DNA of 64,000 nucleotides from Myxococcus hansupus (GTDB lineage Bacteria; Myxococcota; Myxococcia; Myxococcales; Myxococcaceae): NCBI RefSeq assembly GCF_000280925.3, contig NZ_CP012109.1:4422501-4486500 (forward strand). The letters run 5' to 3'. Both the position numbers and the translations under genes were made by a program. Below the pieces are notes generated by a model. That model was not told where the DNA came from, made no database searches, and was given only the letters and a program-made list of their open reading frames with translations. This document shows, piece by piece, positions 43,108 through 56,148 of this stretch (within the stretch, counting starts at the first letter, position 1; the number at the start of each line of letters is the position of its first letter).

Positions 43108-43689
43108 ATGGACTTACATGACGGAACGTTCGGAGGATGTGGCGATTCGGGCCCGAGCGACGACCCCGAGCCCCCACGGGGCCCCGACATCGGGACCATC
43201 CGCGTGAGGTACGGCGAGCACTGGAGGGACTTCAACGACACGCGGCGTGTCCAGATGCACCATCAGGACACGGTGACCGACTTCTCTGTCTTCGGTGAGT
43301 CCGACCCCATCCCCGACGCCGAGGATGATGAGATCGGCGTCTCTCTCCGCATCGCGCTGGATCCCGCCATCCGGAACTCGGGGCCCGCCACCCTCACCCT
43401 TGCCGGAATCGCCTGGGGACAGGACCGCATGCCCCGGCCGCCACCCCAAGGCTCGCTTGCACAGTCCGAAGCCGTCCGGGACGTGTCGAGCGCCACGCTC
43501 TGCAACTGGATGCCGCGTGAGATCGATACCGAGTGGCACTACACCGGCACGCTCGAGCTGGAGACGAACACCGACACGGAGGTCAAAGGCCGGTTGGTCC
43601 TGACCGGGCTCGGCTCCTTGAACGGGAGCTGCGGTGGAGATGAGACGTCCATTGACGTCCCGTTCTCCATTGCACCGCTGCTCAACTGA
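43108..43689 (+). CDS. Hypothetical protein, lipoprotein-like without a signal
   Basis: 193 residues from the ATG at 43108. It reads MDLHDGTFGGCGDSGPSDDP: the GGCGDSG and acidic linker look like the stretch just after a lipobox, but no hydrophobic signal precedes it in this or other frames. The rest is mixed, with LTLAGIAWGQD, ATLCNWMPREIDTEWHYTGT and a beta-rich end (VPFSIAPLLN). The signal may have been lost, or a start further upstream overlapping the CinA-like gene may be used. Function unknown. Confidence 0.5.
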   Translation: MDLHDGTFGGCGDSGPSDDPEPPRGPDIGTIRVRYGEHWRDFNDTRRVQMHHQDTVTDFSVFGESDPIPDAEDDEIGVSLRIALDPAIRNSGPATLTLAGIAWGQDRMPRPPPQGSLAQSEAVRDVSSATLCNWMPREIDTEWHYTGTLELETNTDTEVKGRLVLTGLGSLNGSCGGDETSIDVPFSIAPLLN

Positions 43690-43711
43690 GCAAGGCGGAC
43701 GCGACGCCGAC

Positions 43712-44380
43712 TCAGCGCTTCTTGCGCCCCAGCAGCTTGCGAATCTCCACCAGCGACGCGGCCGTCACCGCCTCGATGCCCTGCTCGCCGTCGATGTGGA
43801 CGATGCGCTCGTGCTTCTCCCGGCGGCGGATGGCGGCCACGTACTGCTTCGCGATGCGCCGCTGCGCCTCGTCCGCCTCGAACAGCTCCGCGGCCCCGCC
43901 CCGGGCCTTGCGGCGGCGGGCCGCGACCTCGGGCGCCACGCCCACGAAGAGCGTCAGGTCCGGCGACACCGCGCAGGCATTCACCGCCTCCACCCAATCC
44001 ATGGGCAGCGTCGCCCCCTGGTACGCCAGGGACGACAGGACGTAGCGGTCGCACAGGACAATCTGCCCGGCGGCCAGCGCGGGCAGCACCCGGGCCGTCA
44101 GGTGGTCCGTCCGGTCCGCGGCGAAGAGCAACGCCAGCGTCTCCGGCGCCAACGGTCCCGCCCCTCCTGGCAGGCCCAGCCGGCCCGTGAGCGCCTGACG
44201 AATCATCGTCCCCACGGGCCCATCCGAGGGCTCCCGCGTGGTCAGGACCGAGTGCCCCTCCGCGCGCAGGGCCGCGGCCAGCCGCTCCGACTGCGTCGTG
44301 GTGCCAGCGCCATCCAGCCCCTCCAGGACGATGAACCGCCCCGGGTAGCGAGACGTCGCCTTCTTCCGAGCGGCGCTCAC
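43712..44380 (-). CDS. tmk: dTMP kinase
   Basis: 222 residues. The protein has RFIVLEGLDGAGTTTQ, REPSD, and LCDRYVLSSLAYQGA, the core motifs of thymidylate kinase, which phosphorylates dTMP to dTDP for DNA synthesis. Notably the P-loop lysine (usually GAGKTT) is threonine here, GAGTTT, a departure that should be checked for effect. The C-terminal QRRIAKQYVAAIR and EIRKLLGRKKR are normal. The GTG start overlaps the upstream stop as GTGA, coupling it to the small membrane protein. Confidence 0.88.
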   Translation of the reverse strand: MSAARKKATSRYPGRFIVLEGLDGAGTTTQSERLAAALRAEGHSVLTTREPSDGPVGTMIRQALTGRLGLPGGAGPLAPETLALLFAADRTDHLTARVLPALAAGQIVLCDRYVLSSLAYQGATLPMDWVEAVNACAVSPDLTLFVGVAPEVAARRRKARGGAAELFEADEAQRRIAKQYVAAIRRREKHERIVHIDGEQGIEAVTAASLVEIRKLLGRKKR

Positions 44381-44715
44381 CGGGGCAACAGGGCCGCGGG
44401 GTCGTCCAGCCGCAGCTCGCTGCGCAGGGCCAGCATCGACTCGTATTGCTTCAACTCATCCACCAGGACCTTGCGGCCCGCGCGGTAGCTGATGAAGGCG
44501 TACACGAGCAGCCCCAGCGACAGGAAGGCCGCCGCCCAGGCCAGCAGGGGCGTCCTGAGCGAATCGTAGAAGAGCTTGCCCGACGCCCCGCCGACCAGGG
44601 AGGCGATGACGGTGGCCACGCCCGCGTGGGCGAAGCGCGTGGTGCTTTCGCGGGTGGAGAGGCTGGCCTGGAGCTGGTCGAGCCGGGCCCGGAGTTCCTG
44701 CGGATTGGAAGTCAT
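44377..44715 (-). CDS. Small two-helix membrane protein coupled to tmk
   Basis: 112 residues from the ATG at 44715 (a GTG one codon earlier is possible). An N-terminal helical region (RARLDQLQASLSTRESTTRF) is followed by two membrane helices, VATVIASLVGGASGKLF and LLAWAAAFLSLGLLVYAFI, and a basic cytoplasmic end. Its stop overlaps the tmk start. There is no recognised family; it may simply be cotranscribed. Confidence 0.65.
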   Translation of the reverse strand: MTSNPQELRARLDQLQASLSTRESTTRFAHAGVATVIASLVGGASGKLFYDSLRTPLLAWAAAFLSLGLLVYAFISYRAGRKVLVDELKQYESMLALRSELRLDDPAALLPR

Positions 44716-44921
44716 CACGGCGCCGAAGACCCTACATCAGGGGACTTCCCGCGTCGAGTCAGCGCCCCCTCCCTGGGCGGTCAGAGGACCTCCAACGGCC
44801 CCTGCCCGCCTCATCCGCGCCATCATCCCCACACACAGCCACAGACGGGTTGGCTTGCGAGCCAGAGGCACCCACGCTACATGCGCCGCTCATGCAGCCT
44901 TCCGCCCGGACCGAATCCTCC

Positions 44922-46043
44922 ATGAGTCACGACAGCGAGCTCTCCTCCATCGAAGACGCCATTCGCGACATCCAGGAAGGCAAGTTCGTCGTCGTCGCCG
45001 ACGACGAAGACCGTGAGAACGAGGGCGACCTCATCATGGCCGCGGAGAAGGTGACGCCCGAGCACATCGCCTTCATGGTGCGCCACACCAGCGGCATCAT
45101 CTGCATGCCCATGCTGGCGGAACGGCTGGATGAGCTCCACCTGCCGCAGATGGTGTCGGACAACACCGAATCCCACCGTACCGCCTTCACCGTCTCCGTC
45201 GACTACCGCCACGGGACGCACACGGGCGTGTCCGCCGCTGACCGCGCCAAGACGATCCGCGCCCTGGTGGACCCCACCAGCAAGGCGGATGACTTCCTGC
45301 GCCCCGGCCACATCTTCCCGCTCCGCTACCGTGAAGGCGGCGTGCTCCGCCGCGCCGGCCACACCGAGGCCACCGTCGACCTGTCCCGCCTCGCGGGCCT
45401 GTCCGCCTCCGGCATCCTCTGCGAGCTGGTGAAGGACGACGGCACCATGATGCGGATGCCGGACCTCAAGGTCTTCGCCCGCGAGCACAACCTGAAGGTC
45501 ATCACCATCGCGGACCTCATCGAGTACCGCCGCCGCAAGGACCGGCTGGTGCGCCGCGAGCCCGGCCAGCACACCGTCTCCACCCGCTACGGCGACTTCA
45601 CCGCGCTCACGTACTCGTGGCTGCCGGACGGCGTGAAGTCCCTGGTGCTCATGAAGGGCGACCCCGCCTCGCGACCCAGCACCCTGGTCCGCCTGCACGC
45701 GGCCTGCGCCCTGGGCGACGTGTTCGGCTCGCCGACGTGCAACTGCAACGTGCTGCTGGATCAGGCGCTGGCGCGCATCGCCCGCGAGGGCAGCGGCGTG
45801 CTCGTGTACCTGCCCGGCATGCACGGCGACGACTTCGGCATCCATCACAAGCGCAACACCGACGGCAGCAGCGGCCCCACGCGCGGCCCGCAGGAGTCGC
45901 GCGACCTGGGCATGGGCTGCCAGATCCTCAACGACCTGGGCGTGCGCTCGCTGCAGGTGATGACCAACTCGGACATCACCTACCGCGGCCTCGCGGGCTT
46001 CGGCCTCACCATCGAGAAGCGCGTCCCGCTCCAGCCGGACTGA
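44922..46043 (+). CDS. ribBA: RibBA-type bifunctional riboflavin enzyme with degenerate GTP cyclohydrolase II half
   Basis: 373 residues from the ATG at 44922. Residues 1-200 are 3,4-dihydroxy-2-butanone-4-phosphate synthase: VVADDEDRENEGDLIMAA, HTSGIICM, GHIFPLRYREGGVLRRAGHT. Residues about 205-373 align with GTP cyclohydrolase II and keep the zinc region (HAACALGDVFGSPTCNCN), but the usual R-Q-E-G-R-G-I-G-L catalytic stretch reads LPGMHGDDFGIHH, so that half may be inactive or altered. The DHBP half should make the four-carbon precursor of riboflavin. No FMN riboswitch was seen upstream. Confidence 0.88.
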   Translation: MSHDSELSSIEDAIRDIQEGKFVVVADDEDRENEGDLIMAAEKVTPEHIAFMVRHTSGIICMPMLAERLDELHLPQMVSDNTESHRTAFTVSVDYRHGTHTGVSAADRAKTIRALVDPTSKADDFLRPGHIFPLRYREGGVLRRAGHTEATVDLSRLAGLSASGILCELVKDDGTMMRMPDLKVFAREHNLKVITIADLIEYRRRKDRLVRREPGQHTVSTRYGDFTALTYSWLPDGVKSLVLMKGDPASRPSTLVRLHAACALGDVFGSPTCNCNVLLDQALARIAREGSGVLVYLPGMHGDDFGIHHKRNTDGSSGPTRGPQESRDLGMGCQILNDLGVRSLQVMTNSDITYRGLAGFGLTIEKRVPLQPD

Positions 46044-46074
46044 CGCGCCCCGCCTCTGGCGGACCGGGACGGCG

Positions 46075-47411
<1,337 letters not shown>

Positions 47412-47415
<4 letters not shown>

Positions 47416-47978
47416 GCTTCCTCCTGGGCCCGGGTACCGCACTCCGGACACGGCTTTCCGGGCCGCACGGGCGTGTGGCACGACGAACAGGCGCGCCACC
47501 CGTCGTCATCGGCGGCGGGCTTCCCTGCCACGGCCGCTCCGGCGGCGGGACGCACTCTGGGCAGCCGCATGCCGCAGTTGTCGCAAAGCAACCCCGCCGC
47601 CTGCGTGTTGCGGCAGTAACGACAGACGACGGCCCCCAGGGGCGCCGCGGTGCGAACGCCGTCATCCGCCGCGCGCCCCGTGTCCAGCTCGGCCATGGGG
47701 GCCACGGGCACCGGCCCCATGTCCCGGGCCCGCGTCAGTTGGAGGTCCGGAACCATCTGCACCGGCAGGTCCGGGCCGGAGCGCACCCGCGTCAGGTCCA
47801 GGTCCGGCAGCGCCGCGACACTCACGGGGGCGCGGCCTCCCGCGTGCGGCGTTACCTCCAGCTCCGGCAGCGTCGCGATGGCAGGGGCGTCGGCCACGGG
47901 CAGCGGGAACCGCTTGCCGCAGACATCGCACTCCGTCCCTTCGGGCTGAACGTGGTCACAGAGCGGACAAATAATCAT
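47412..47978 (-). CDS. Triple zinc-ribbon protein with repeated P-x-L motifs
   Basis: 188 residues. Three CxxC...CxxC ribbons are seen: CPLCDHVQPEGTECDVCG at residues 4-21, CRYCRNTQAAGLLCDNCG near 118-135, and CSSCHTPVRPGKPCPECG near 165. Between the first two, four short motifs recur: LPELEVTP, LPDLDLTR, VPDLQLTR and MAELDTGR, spaced 15-25 residues. It is coupled to thrC by ATGA. It may be a scaffold or metal-dependent regulator; the repeated motif may be a docking peptide. Function unknown. Confidence 0.7.
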
Positions 47979-48074
47979 GATGTGCGAACGTTAGCGGGCC
48001 TCCGACGCCATGGCGAGCAAGCGGACGGCCAGCGTGCCGCCTGCCTCACCGGGTCGCCCACCACCCGAGCCCTT

Positions 48075-48713
48075 TCAGCCCTGGGAGAGCGCCTGTCCCG
48101 TCATGGGGACGAAGCGCACGGGCAGCAGGGACTCCACCTGGGGCACCTCGCCGGGCCGCAAGGCGCGATGGATGCGCAAGAGCTGCTGCGTCCCTCCCTG
48201 GGGGCCCACGGGAATCAACATGCGCCCGCCCGGCTTGAGCTGCGCGAGCAGTTGAAGCGGCACGTCCGGGGGCGCCGCCGCCGCGAGGATGGCGTCAAAG
48301 GGTGCCTCCTCGGGCCATCCCAGGGAGCCGTCCCCTTCCCGGAAGGACACGTTGTGGAAGCCTTGCGCCTCCAAGAGGCGCCGGGCCGACGCGGCCAGCT
48401 CCGGGACGATTTCCACCGTGAAGACCTGGCGGCACAGCAAGGACAGCACCGCCGTCTGGTAACCAGAGCCGGTGCCAATCTCCAGCACGCGCTCCGTCCC
48501 GTCGAGTTGGAGCGCCTCCGTCATCAACGCGACGATGTAGGGCTGACTGATGGTCTGCCCATGGCCGATGGGCAGCGGCACGTCCGCACCGGCCTCCCCG
48601 CGCGTGGCCTCGGGGATGAAGTCCGCGCGGTCGAGCCGTGCCATCGCGTCGAGCACGCGCCGGTCCTGGATGCCGTGCCGTGAGAGGTATTCTGCCCGTC
48701 CCCAATCGCCCAT
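48075..48713 (-). CDS. pcm: Protein-L-isoaspartate O-methyltransferase
   Basis: 212 residues. The SAM motif VLEIGTGSGYQTAVLS, the substrate-side PLPIGHGQTISQPYIV and the DAILAAAAPPDVP strand mark the Pcm family, which repairs damaged L-isoaspartyl residues in proteins. GRAEYLSRHGIQDRRVLDAM and the start MGDWG are usual. It lies upstream (on the minus strand) of the zinc-ribbon/thrC pair with a 96-base gap, and after recG, so it may belong to a repair group. Confidence 0.9.
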   Translation of the reverse strand: MGDWGRAEYLSRHGIQDRRVLDAMARLDRADFIPEATRGEAGADVPLPIGHGQTISQPYIVALMTEALQLDGTERVLEIGTGSGYQTAVLSLLCRQVFTVEIVPELAASARRLLEAQGFHNVSFREGDGSLGWPEEAPFDAILAAAAPPDVPLQLLAQLKPGGRMLIPVGPQGGTQQLLRIHRALRPGEVPQVESLLPVRFVPMTGQALSQG

Positions 48714-48760
48714 GCCCCTACCCTAGCCACGAATGGCCTCACGGGCACGGCGTCCGCGGA

Positions 48761-51826
<3,066 letters not shown>

Positions 51827-51938
51827 GCGGGGGTTCCGCCGTACATCCTACGGAACGGGGATGACGTCTCCCACAAAACGAGACCGGGGAAGCGAGCCCT
51901 GGCCCGCTCCCCCGGCAACTGGCTGGCGCTTCCGAAAA

Positions 51939-52457
51939 TCAGCTCTCGCCTGCCGGGGCCTCTTCCGTGGGCTCCTCGAAGCGAATCTCCGTGATTTCCA
52001 GCTCGCGCACGCCGCCAGGGCTCTGCACCGTGGCGATGTCGCCCACCTTCTTGCCGATGAGCGCCCGGGCCACCGGCGAGGTGACGGCGATCCACCGCTT
52101 CTTCAGGTCGGCCTCGATTTCACCGACGAGCCGGTAGCTCACCGGCTTGTCCGTCTCGGTGTCGAGCAGGTCCACCGTCGCCCCGAAGATGACCTTGTCA
52201 CCCCCCAGCTTGGCCGGGTCGATGACCTCCGCCCGCGCAATCCAGTCACCGAGGGTCAGGATGCGGCCCTCGATGTGGGACTGCTTCTCCTTCGCCGCGT
52301 GATACTCCGCGTTCTCGCGCAGGTCGCCATGGGCGCGAGCGACCTCGATCTCGCGCGAGATCTTCCCCCGCTCAACGGACTGGAGGTGCTTCAACTCCTC
52401 CTTCAGCTTGCGCAGTCCGGACGGGGTCATCGGGATGTTGTCGCTCCCGCTGCTCAT
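51939..52457 (-). CDS. greA: Transcription elongation factor GreA
   Basis: 172 residues from the ATG at 52457, with GGAAGGAG about nine bases upstream; the open frame extends 22 codons further upstream without family likeness. IPMTPSGLRKLKEELKHLQ and DLRENAEYHAAKEKQ are the coiled-coil finger that enters the RNA polymerase channel to stimulate cleavage of backtracked RNA; the C-terminal FKBP-like domain has GKKVGDIATVQSPGG. It is transcribed divergently from the FHA gene. Confidence 0.92.
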   Translation of the reverse strand: MSSGSDNIPMTPSGLRKLKEELKHLQSVERGKISREIEVARAHGDLRENAEYHAAKEKQSHIEGRILTLGDWIARAEVIDPAKLGGDKVIFGATVDLLDTETDKPVSYRLVGEIEADLKKRWIAVTSPVARALIGKKVGDIATVQSPGGVRELEITEIRFEEPTEEAPAGES

Positions 52458-52638
52458 CGACACAGCTCCTTCCACCACTCCCAGGTTCAAGACTTTTGGG
52501 GACGGGCGCTCCTCCCGGAGCACGCCCCCACGACCAAAAGGCCAATGTAGGGAACCACTGACAAGTTGGTCAATGAAACCCGTACAGGGAACGGGAGATG
52601 CACTGGGCGCGCGCCCGGTGACCCGCTAGTCTGCCCCC

Positions 52639-53169
52639 GTGCTGTCCGTCCAGGAATTGCGCGCGCTCGGCGCGGCGCTGCCCTCCAGTTCCTTCCAGCG
52701 TCAACTGGGGCCTTTCGCACTCATCCAACGCCCGCCCTCCGAGGCCGCGTCCGCGGTGCTCGCGCCCACGCGAATGGCGACGGCCTCGGAAATCGAGCAG
52801 GGCATGCTCACCCTGCTGTTCGAATTCGAACACCTGCGGGTCGCCACGCTGCCGCCCCTGAACGCCACGGACCGGCTGCGCATTGGCCGCCGCATGGACT
52901 GCGACCTCGTCGTCGACGATGCGTCCGTGTCGAAGATGCACGCGGAGTTGTGCTGGAACGCGGACGGGCAGATCTGCACGGTCCAGGACCTGGGCTCCAC
53001 CAACGGCACCTTCCTCAACGCCCGCTCCCTGAGTGGCCGCGAAGCCGTCCTGCGCGACGGGGACATCCTGAGCGTGGGCAACGTGCAGTTCTGGTACCTG
53101 CTCACCGGCACCCTGCACGAACGCCTGCGCGCCGGTGAAGCCACCGGCCTGGGCTCGCGCAGCGGTTAG
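52639..53169 (+). CDS. FHA-domain protein
   Basis: 176 residues, GTG start. The FHA domain spans about residues 75-155: RLRIGRRMDCDLVVDDASVS, KMHAELCW, QDLGSTNGTFLN and VLRDGDILSVGNVQFWYL, the phosphothreonine-binding pattern. The first 60 residues are a separate helical segment (SVQELRALGAALPSSSFQRQ). It may read signals from the Ser/Thr kinases abundant in myxobacteria. The kinase partner is not encoded nearby. Confidence 0.88.
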   Translation: MLSVQELRALGAALPSSSFQRQLGPFALIQRPPSEAASAVLAPTRMATASEIEQGMLTLLFEFEHLRVATLPPLNATDRLRIGRRMDCDLVVDDASVSKMHAELCWNADGQICTVQDLGSTNGTFLNARSLSGREAVLRDGDILSVGNVQFWYLLTGTLHERLRAGEATGLGSRSG

Positions 53170-53247
53170 GCCTTCGTCGCGGACGCTCGCGACGCGCGCC
53201 CCGTCGGCTATGGTCCTCGGACTGGCCGGGACAGGGGGCGCACGGGA

Positions 53248-54915
53248 ATGGCCGTCGAGGCGGAAGAGCACGAGCTACGGGAAACGGTTCGCAAGTTGGA
53301 AGCCACGGTCGCGACGCTGGAGGCCCGGCTGGCCCGGCTCGAGGACGCCCAGGTGCGTCCCGCGGAGCCCCGGCAGGTGGTCACCGGCCCCTTCACGCAG
53401 CCCCACACACCCGTGGCGCCCGCGCCGGCGAAGGCGCGGCGGGACCTGGAGGCGCACCTCGGCACGTACTGGCTGAGCCGGGTGGGCATCGTCGCGCTCA
53501 TCATCGGCATCGCGTACCTCATCACCTCCTACTTCGGTGAGCTGGGCATGCTGGCGCGCGTGGCGGCCGGCTACCTGTTGAGCGCGGGCCTGGGCGCCTT
53601 CGGCCTGTGGCTGTCGCGGCGGCACCAGCTCTTCGGCCGCATCATCTTTGGCGGAGGCCTGGCCCTGGCCTACTTCGTCACCTATGCGCTGCACTTCCTG
53701 CCCTCCGTGCGGGTCATTGAAAGTCAGACGCTCGCGCTGGTCCTGCTGGCCGCGGTGGTGGTGACCATCGTGGTCATCGCGCAGCGGATGCATTCCGAGA
53801 CGGTGGCCGGCATCGCGCTCTTCCTCGGTCTGCACACGGGGATGATGAGCGACATCACCACGTTCACCCTGCTGTCCACCACGATGCTGGCCGCGGGCGC
53901 GCTCTTCTTCCTCGTGCGGAACCGTTGGGTCGTCGTGCCCCTGTCCAGCCTGGTGGCCGTGTACTCCACGCACATCGTCTGGGCGCTGCGCAATGACGCC
54001 GTGGCACCCGGTGCGCCCAGCAGCGAGCGGCTCATGTTGAGCCTGGGGTTCCTCGCCCTCTACTTCATGCTCTTCACGGTGGCGCTGCTGACACGCCCCC
54101 GCGAGCTGTCCACGGTCGCGTGTCTCGCCTTCGCGCTGATCAACTGGGGTGGCCTGCTGCTGCTCGGCGGCTACGAAGTGGCGCAGTGGAGCGATGGGCG
54201 ACTCTTCCTCTTCTTCGTGGTGCTGGCGCTCGCCCAGGCCGGAAGCGCCGTGGTGGCCCGGGAGCAACGCGCGCCCCCGGCCCTCTTCCACGCGTACCTC
54301 TTGTTGTGCGTGTTGACGCTGGCGGCGGCCATGCCGGCGGAGTTCAGCCGCTCCGCGCTGGTGATGGCCTGGACGGCCACGGGCGCCACCGCGGCGCTCG
54401 CCTCCCGGAGCCTGGGCGCGCCGCTGCTGCGCTGGGCGGGCATGCTCATCCTCTTCACCGCGTTGGGCACCTGCTACTTCTTCATCCCCAAGCAGGCCTT
54501 GTTGCAGGCCGTGCTGCTCGCCGCCTTCGTGCTCGCGGAGCGCGTGCATGTCCTGCCCCTGCCCACCCTCATGGCCTCACGCCCTCACGCCACGGAGGGG
54601 CTGCTGCACGCGGCGGGTGCGGCGGGCGCGGGGCTGGCCCTGGTGGGGCTGGTGAGCGCGTGGATGCCGTCGGGGCTGACGACGCTGGGCTGGGTGGTGG
54701 CCGCCTTCGGCCTGTTCGCGCTGGGGTTCGCGCTGCGGGAGCGCTGGTACCGGCTGGCGGCGCTCGCCGTGCTGGCGTTCGCGCTGCTCCGCCTGTTGCT
54801 GGTGGACCTGGCCCGCCTTCCGACCAACCAGCGCATCGTCACGTTCATCCTGCTCGGCGTGATGATGCTCGTCATTTCGTACACGTACACCCGGCTGCGG
54901 GACCGGAAGAGTTGA
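53248..54915 (+). CDS. DUF2339 polytopic membrane protein
   Basis: 555 residues. A coiled coil (residues 5-40, HELRETVRKLEATVATLEAR) and a Pro-rich linker precede the signature GTYWLSRVGIVALIIGIAYL, after which about 14 membrane helices follow. This is the DUF2339 family, integral inner-membrane proteins of unknown function. The ATG at 53248 follows GGGGGCGCACGGGA. It is probably in one operon with the FHA gene 78 bases upstream and the alkyltransferase-like gene 67 bases downstream. Confidence 0.87.
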   Translation: MAVEAEEHELRETVRKLEATVATLEARLARLEDAQVRPAEPRQVVTGPFTQPHTPVAPAPAKARRDLEAHLGTYWLSRVGIVALIIGIAYLITSYFGELGMLARVAAGYLLSAGLGAFGLWLSRRHQLFGRIIFGGGLALAYFVTYALHFLPSVRVIESQTLALVLLAAVVVTIVVIAQRMHSETVAGIALFLGLHTGMMSDITTFTLLSTTMLAAGALFFLVRNRWVVVPLSSLVAVYSTHIVWALRNDAVAPGAPSSERLMLSLGFLALYFMLFTVALLTRPRELSTVACLAFALINWGGLLLLGGYEVAQWSDGRLFLFFVVLALAQAGSAVVAREQRAPPALFHAYLLLCVLTLAAAMPAEFSRSALVMAWTATGATAALASRSLGAPLLRWAGMLILFTALGTCYFFIPKQALLQAVLLAAFVLAERVHVLPLPTLMASRPHATEGLLHAAGAAGAGLALVGLVSAWMPSGLTTLGWVVAAFGLFALGFALRERWYRLAALAVLAFALLRLLLVDLARLPTNQRIVTFILLGVMMLVISYTYTRLRDRKS

Positions 54916-54982
54916 CGCCCCGCCCGTCGTGCCGCAATCCGACGGGCGCAGCCATTTCCACGACAGAGCCCCAGAGCCCGCC

Positions 54983-55387
54983 ATGTCCACGACCCTCCGC
55001 GACGAACGCGACTACTTCGAGCGCATCTACACCGTCACCTGCCAGGTGCCACACGGGAAGGTGGCCACCTACGGGGACATCGCCACCATCGTCGGCGACG
55101 GCTGCGACGCGCGCATCGTCGGCCATGCCCTGGGCGCCCTGGGCTCGCGCGCGGACACCGTGCCGTGGCAGCGCGTCATCAACCGCACCGGCGGTATCAG
55201 CACCTCCGGCCACGGACAGCGTGAGGCGCTGGAGGCGGAGGGCGTCACCTTCGATGAACGTGAGCAGGTGCGCATGGACACGCACCACTGGACCGGGCCG
55301 AGCGAGGACTGGGCGCGCGCGCATGGCTTCCAGCCCCTGCCCCCGCGTGCGGGCAAACCCGCGGACGCGCAAATGCGTCTGTTCTGA
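54983..55387 (+). CDS. Alkyltransferase-like DNA repair protein (ATL)
   Basis: 134 residues from the ATG at 54983. It belongs to the MGMT family: IYTVTCQVPHGKVATYGDIA, then GHALGALG and VPWQRVINRTGGIS. In true alkyltransferases the motif is PCHR with a reactive cysteine; here it reads PWQR, so it cannot transfer alkyl groups. ATL proteins bind O6-alkylguanine and recruit nucleotide-excision repair. The C-terminus is family-like but ends in a longer polar tail. It closes the FHA/DUF2339 group. Confidence 0.88.
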   Translation: MSTTLRDERDYFERIYTVTCQVPHGKVATYGDIATIVGDGCDARIVGHALGALGSRADTVPWQRVINRTGGISTSGHGQREALEAEGVTFDEREQVRMDTHHWTGPSEDWARAHGFQPLPPRAGKPADAQMRLF

Positions 55388-55404
55388 ACAAGCGCCTGCC
55401 CTCC

Positions 55405-55430
55405 CGTCTGCTTGCCTCTGGGAGCAGACG
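55405..55430 (+). terminator. Hairpin after the ATL gene
   Basis: CGTCTGCT and AGCAGACG form a perfect 8-base stem around a 10-base loop, starting 18 bases past the ATL stop and before the VanY-like gene. No U-run follows, so it may act as a terminator or processing signal. Confidence 0.5.
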
Positions 55431-55471
55431 CGCGAAAGTTCGGATTCCGGCCATCAGGTCGGCGTCCAAAC

Positions 55472-56020
55472 ATGTCGCTCGCGCTGCTCCGCTGGGGTGT
55501 CTTTCTCCTCTTGTGTTGGTTCGCGCCCCAGGCCCTCGCCGGTGAAGCAAACAGCCGGCGACCCACGGCCCGGGGAGCGAAGCTCGTCCGCCTCAAGAAC
55601 GGACAACTGCTGCAACGCGACGCCGCGTCCGCGTACCAGCAGATGAAGGCCGAAGCGCGCACGAAGAACATCTACCTCTGGGTCCGCAGCGGCTACCGCT
55701 CTCCCGCGAAGCAGCGCCGGCTCTACGAACGCTATCGCAAGGGCAAGGGGCCTCAGGCCGCGAGGCCGGGTCGCTCCAATCATCAGCGCGGGCTCGCGGT
55801 GGACCTGGTCATCGGCGACGTCACCACCCCCACCTACGACTGGCTCGTGTCGAACGCCTGTCGCTTCGGCTTCAAGCGCACGGTGCGCTCGGAGCCGTGG
55901 CACTGGGAGTACCGCCCGCGCACGACACGCGAGCCCGAGCCCGGCTTCGACTGCGTGGGCCGTCCCTTGAAGCTCCCGCGTCCGGAGACGCCTTCCGTGG
56001 CGAGCACGGAGAAGAGCTGA
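55472..56020 (+). CDS. VanY-like D-alanyl-D-alanine carboxypeptidase
   Basis: 182 residues from the ATG at 55472. The signal LLRWGVFLLLCWFAPQALA suggests export. The M15 zinc motifs are present: WVRSGYRSPAKQRRLYERYR, SNHQRGLAVDL (SxHxxGxAxD) and EPWHWEYR, in the order of the peptidase M15B/VanY family, which trims D-Ala from peptidoglycan stem peptides. Family members act in the periplasm in wall remodelling or, in some hosts, glycopeptide resistance. It is short but complete. Confidence 0.88.
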   Translation: MSLALLRWGVFLLLCWFAPQALAGEANSRRPTARGAKLVRLKNGQLLQRDAASAYQQMKAEARTKNIYLWVRSGYRSPAKQRRLYERYRKGKGPQAARPGRSNHQRGLAVDLVIGDVTTPTYDWLVSNACRFGFKRTVRSEPWHWEYRPRTTREPEPGFDCVGRPLKLPRPETPSVASTEKS

Positions 56021-56148
56021 CGGCGGCGCGCTAACCCCAAATGCGGGGAGTCGTCAATGCGACTCCAGGACGTTCCGACCTCACGGGTTGGACCCACTTG
56101 TCCGGGGGGACTGATTTTTATCAGACACATCGACTACGGTGTGTCCCC

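Noticed and set aside
44719-44921. A possible FMN riboswitch before ribBA.
   Set aside because: The conserved RFN-element sequences were not seen in the leader.
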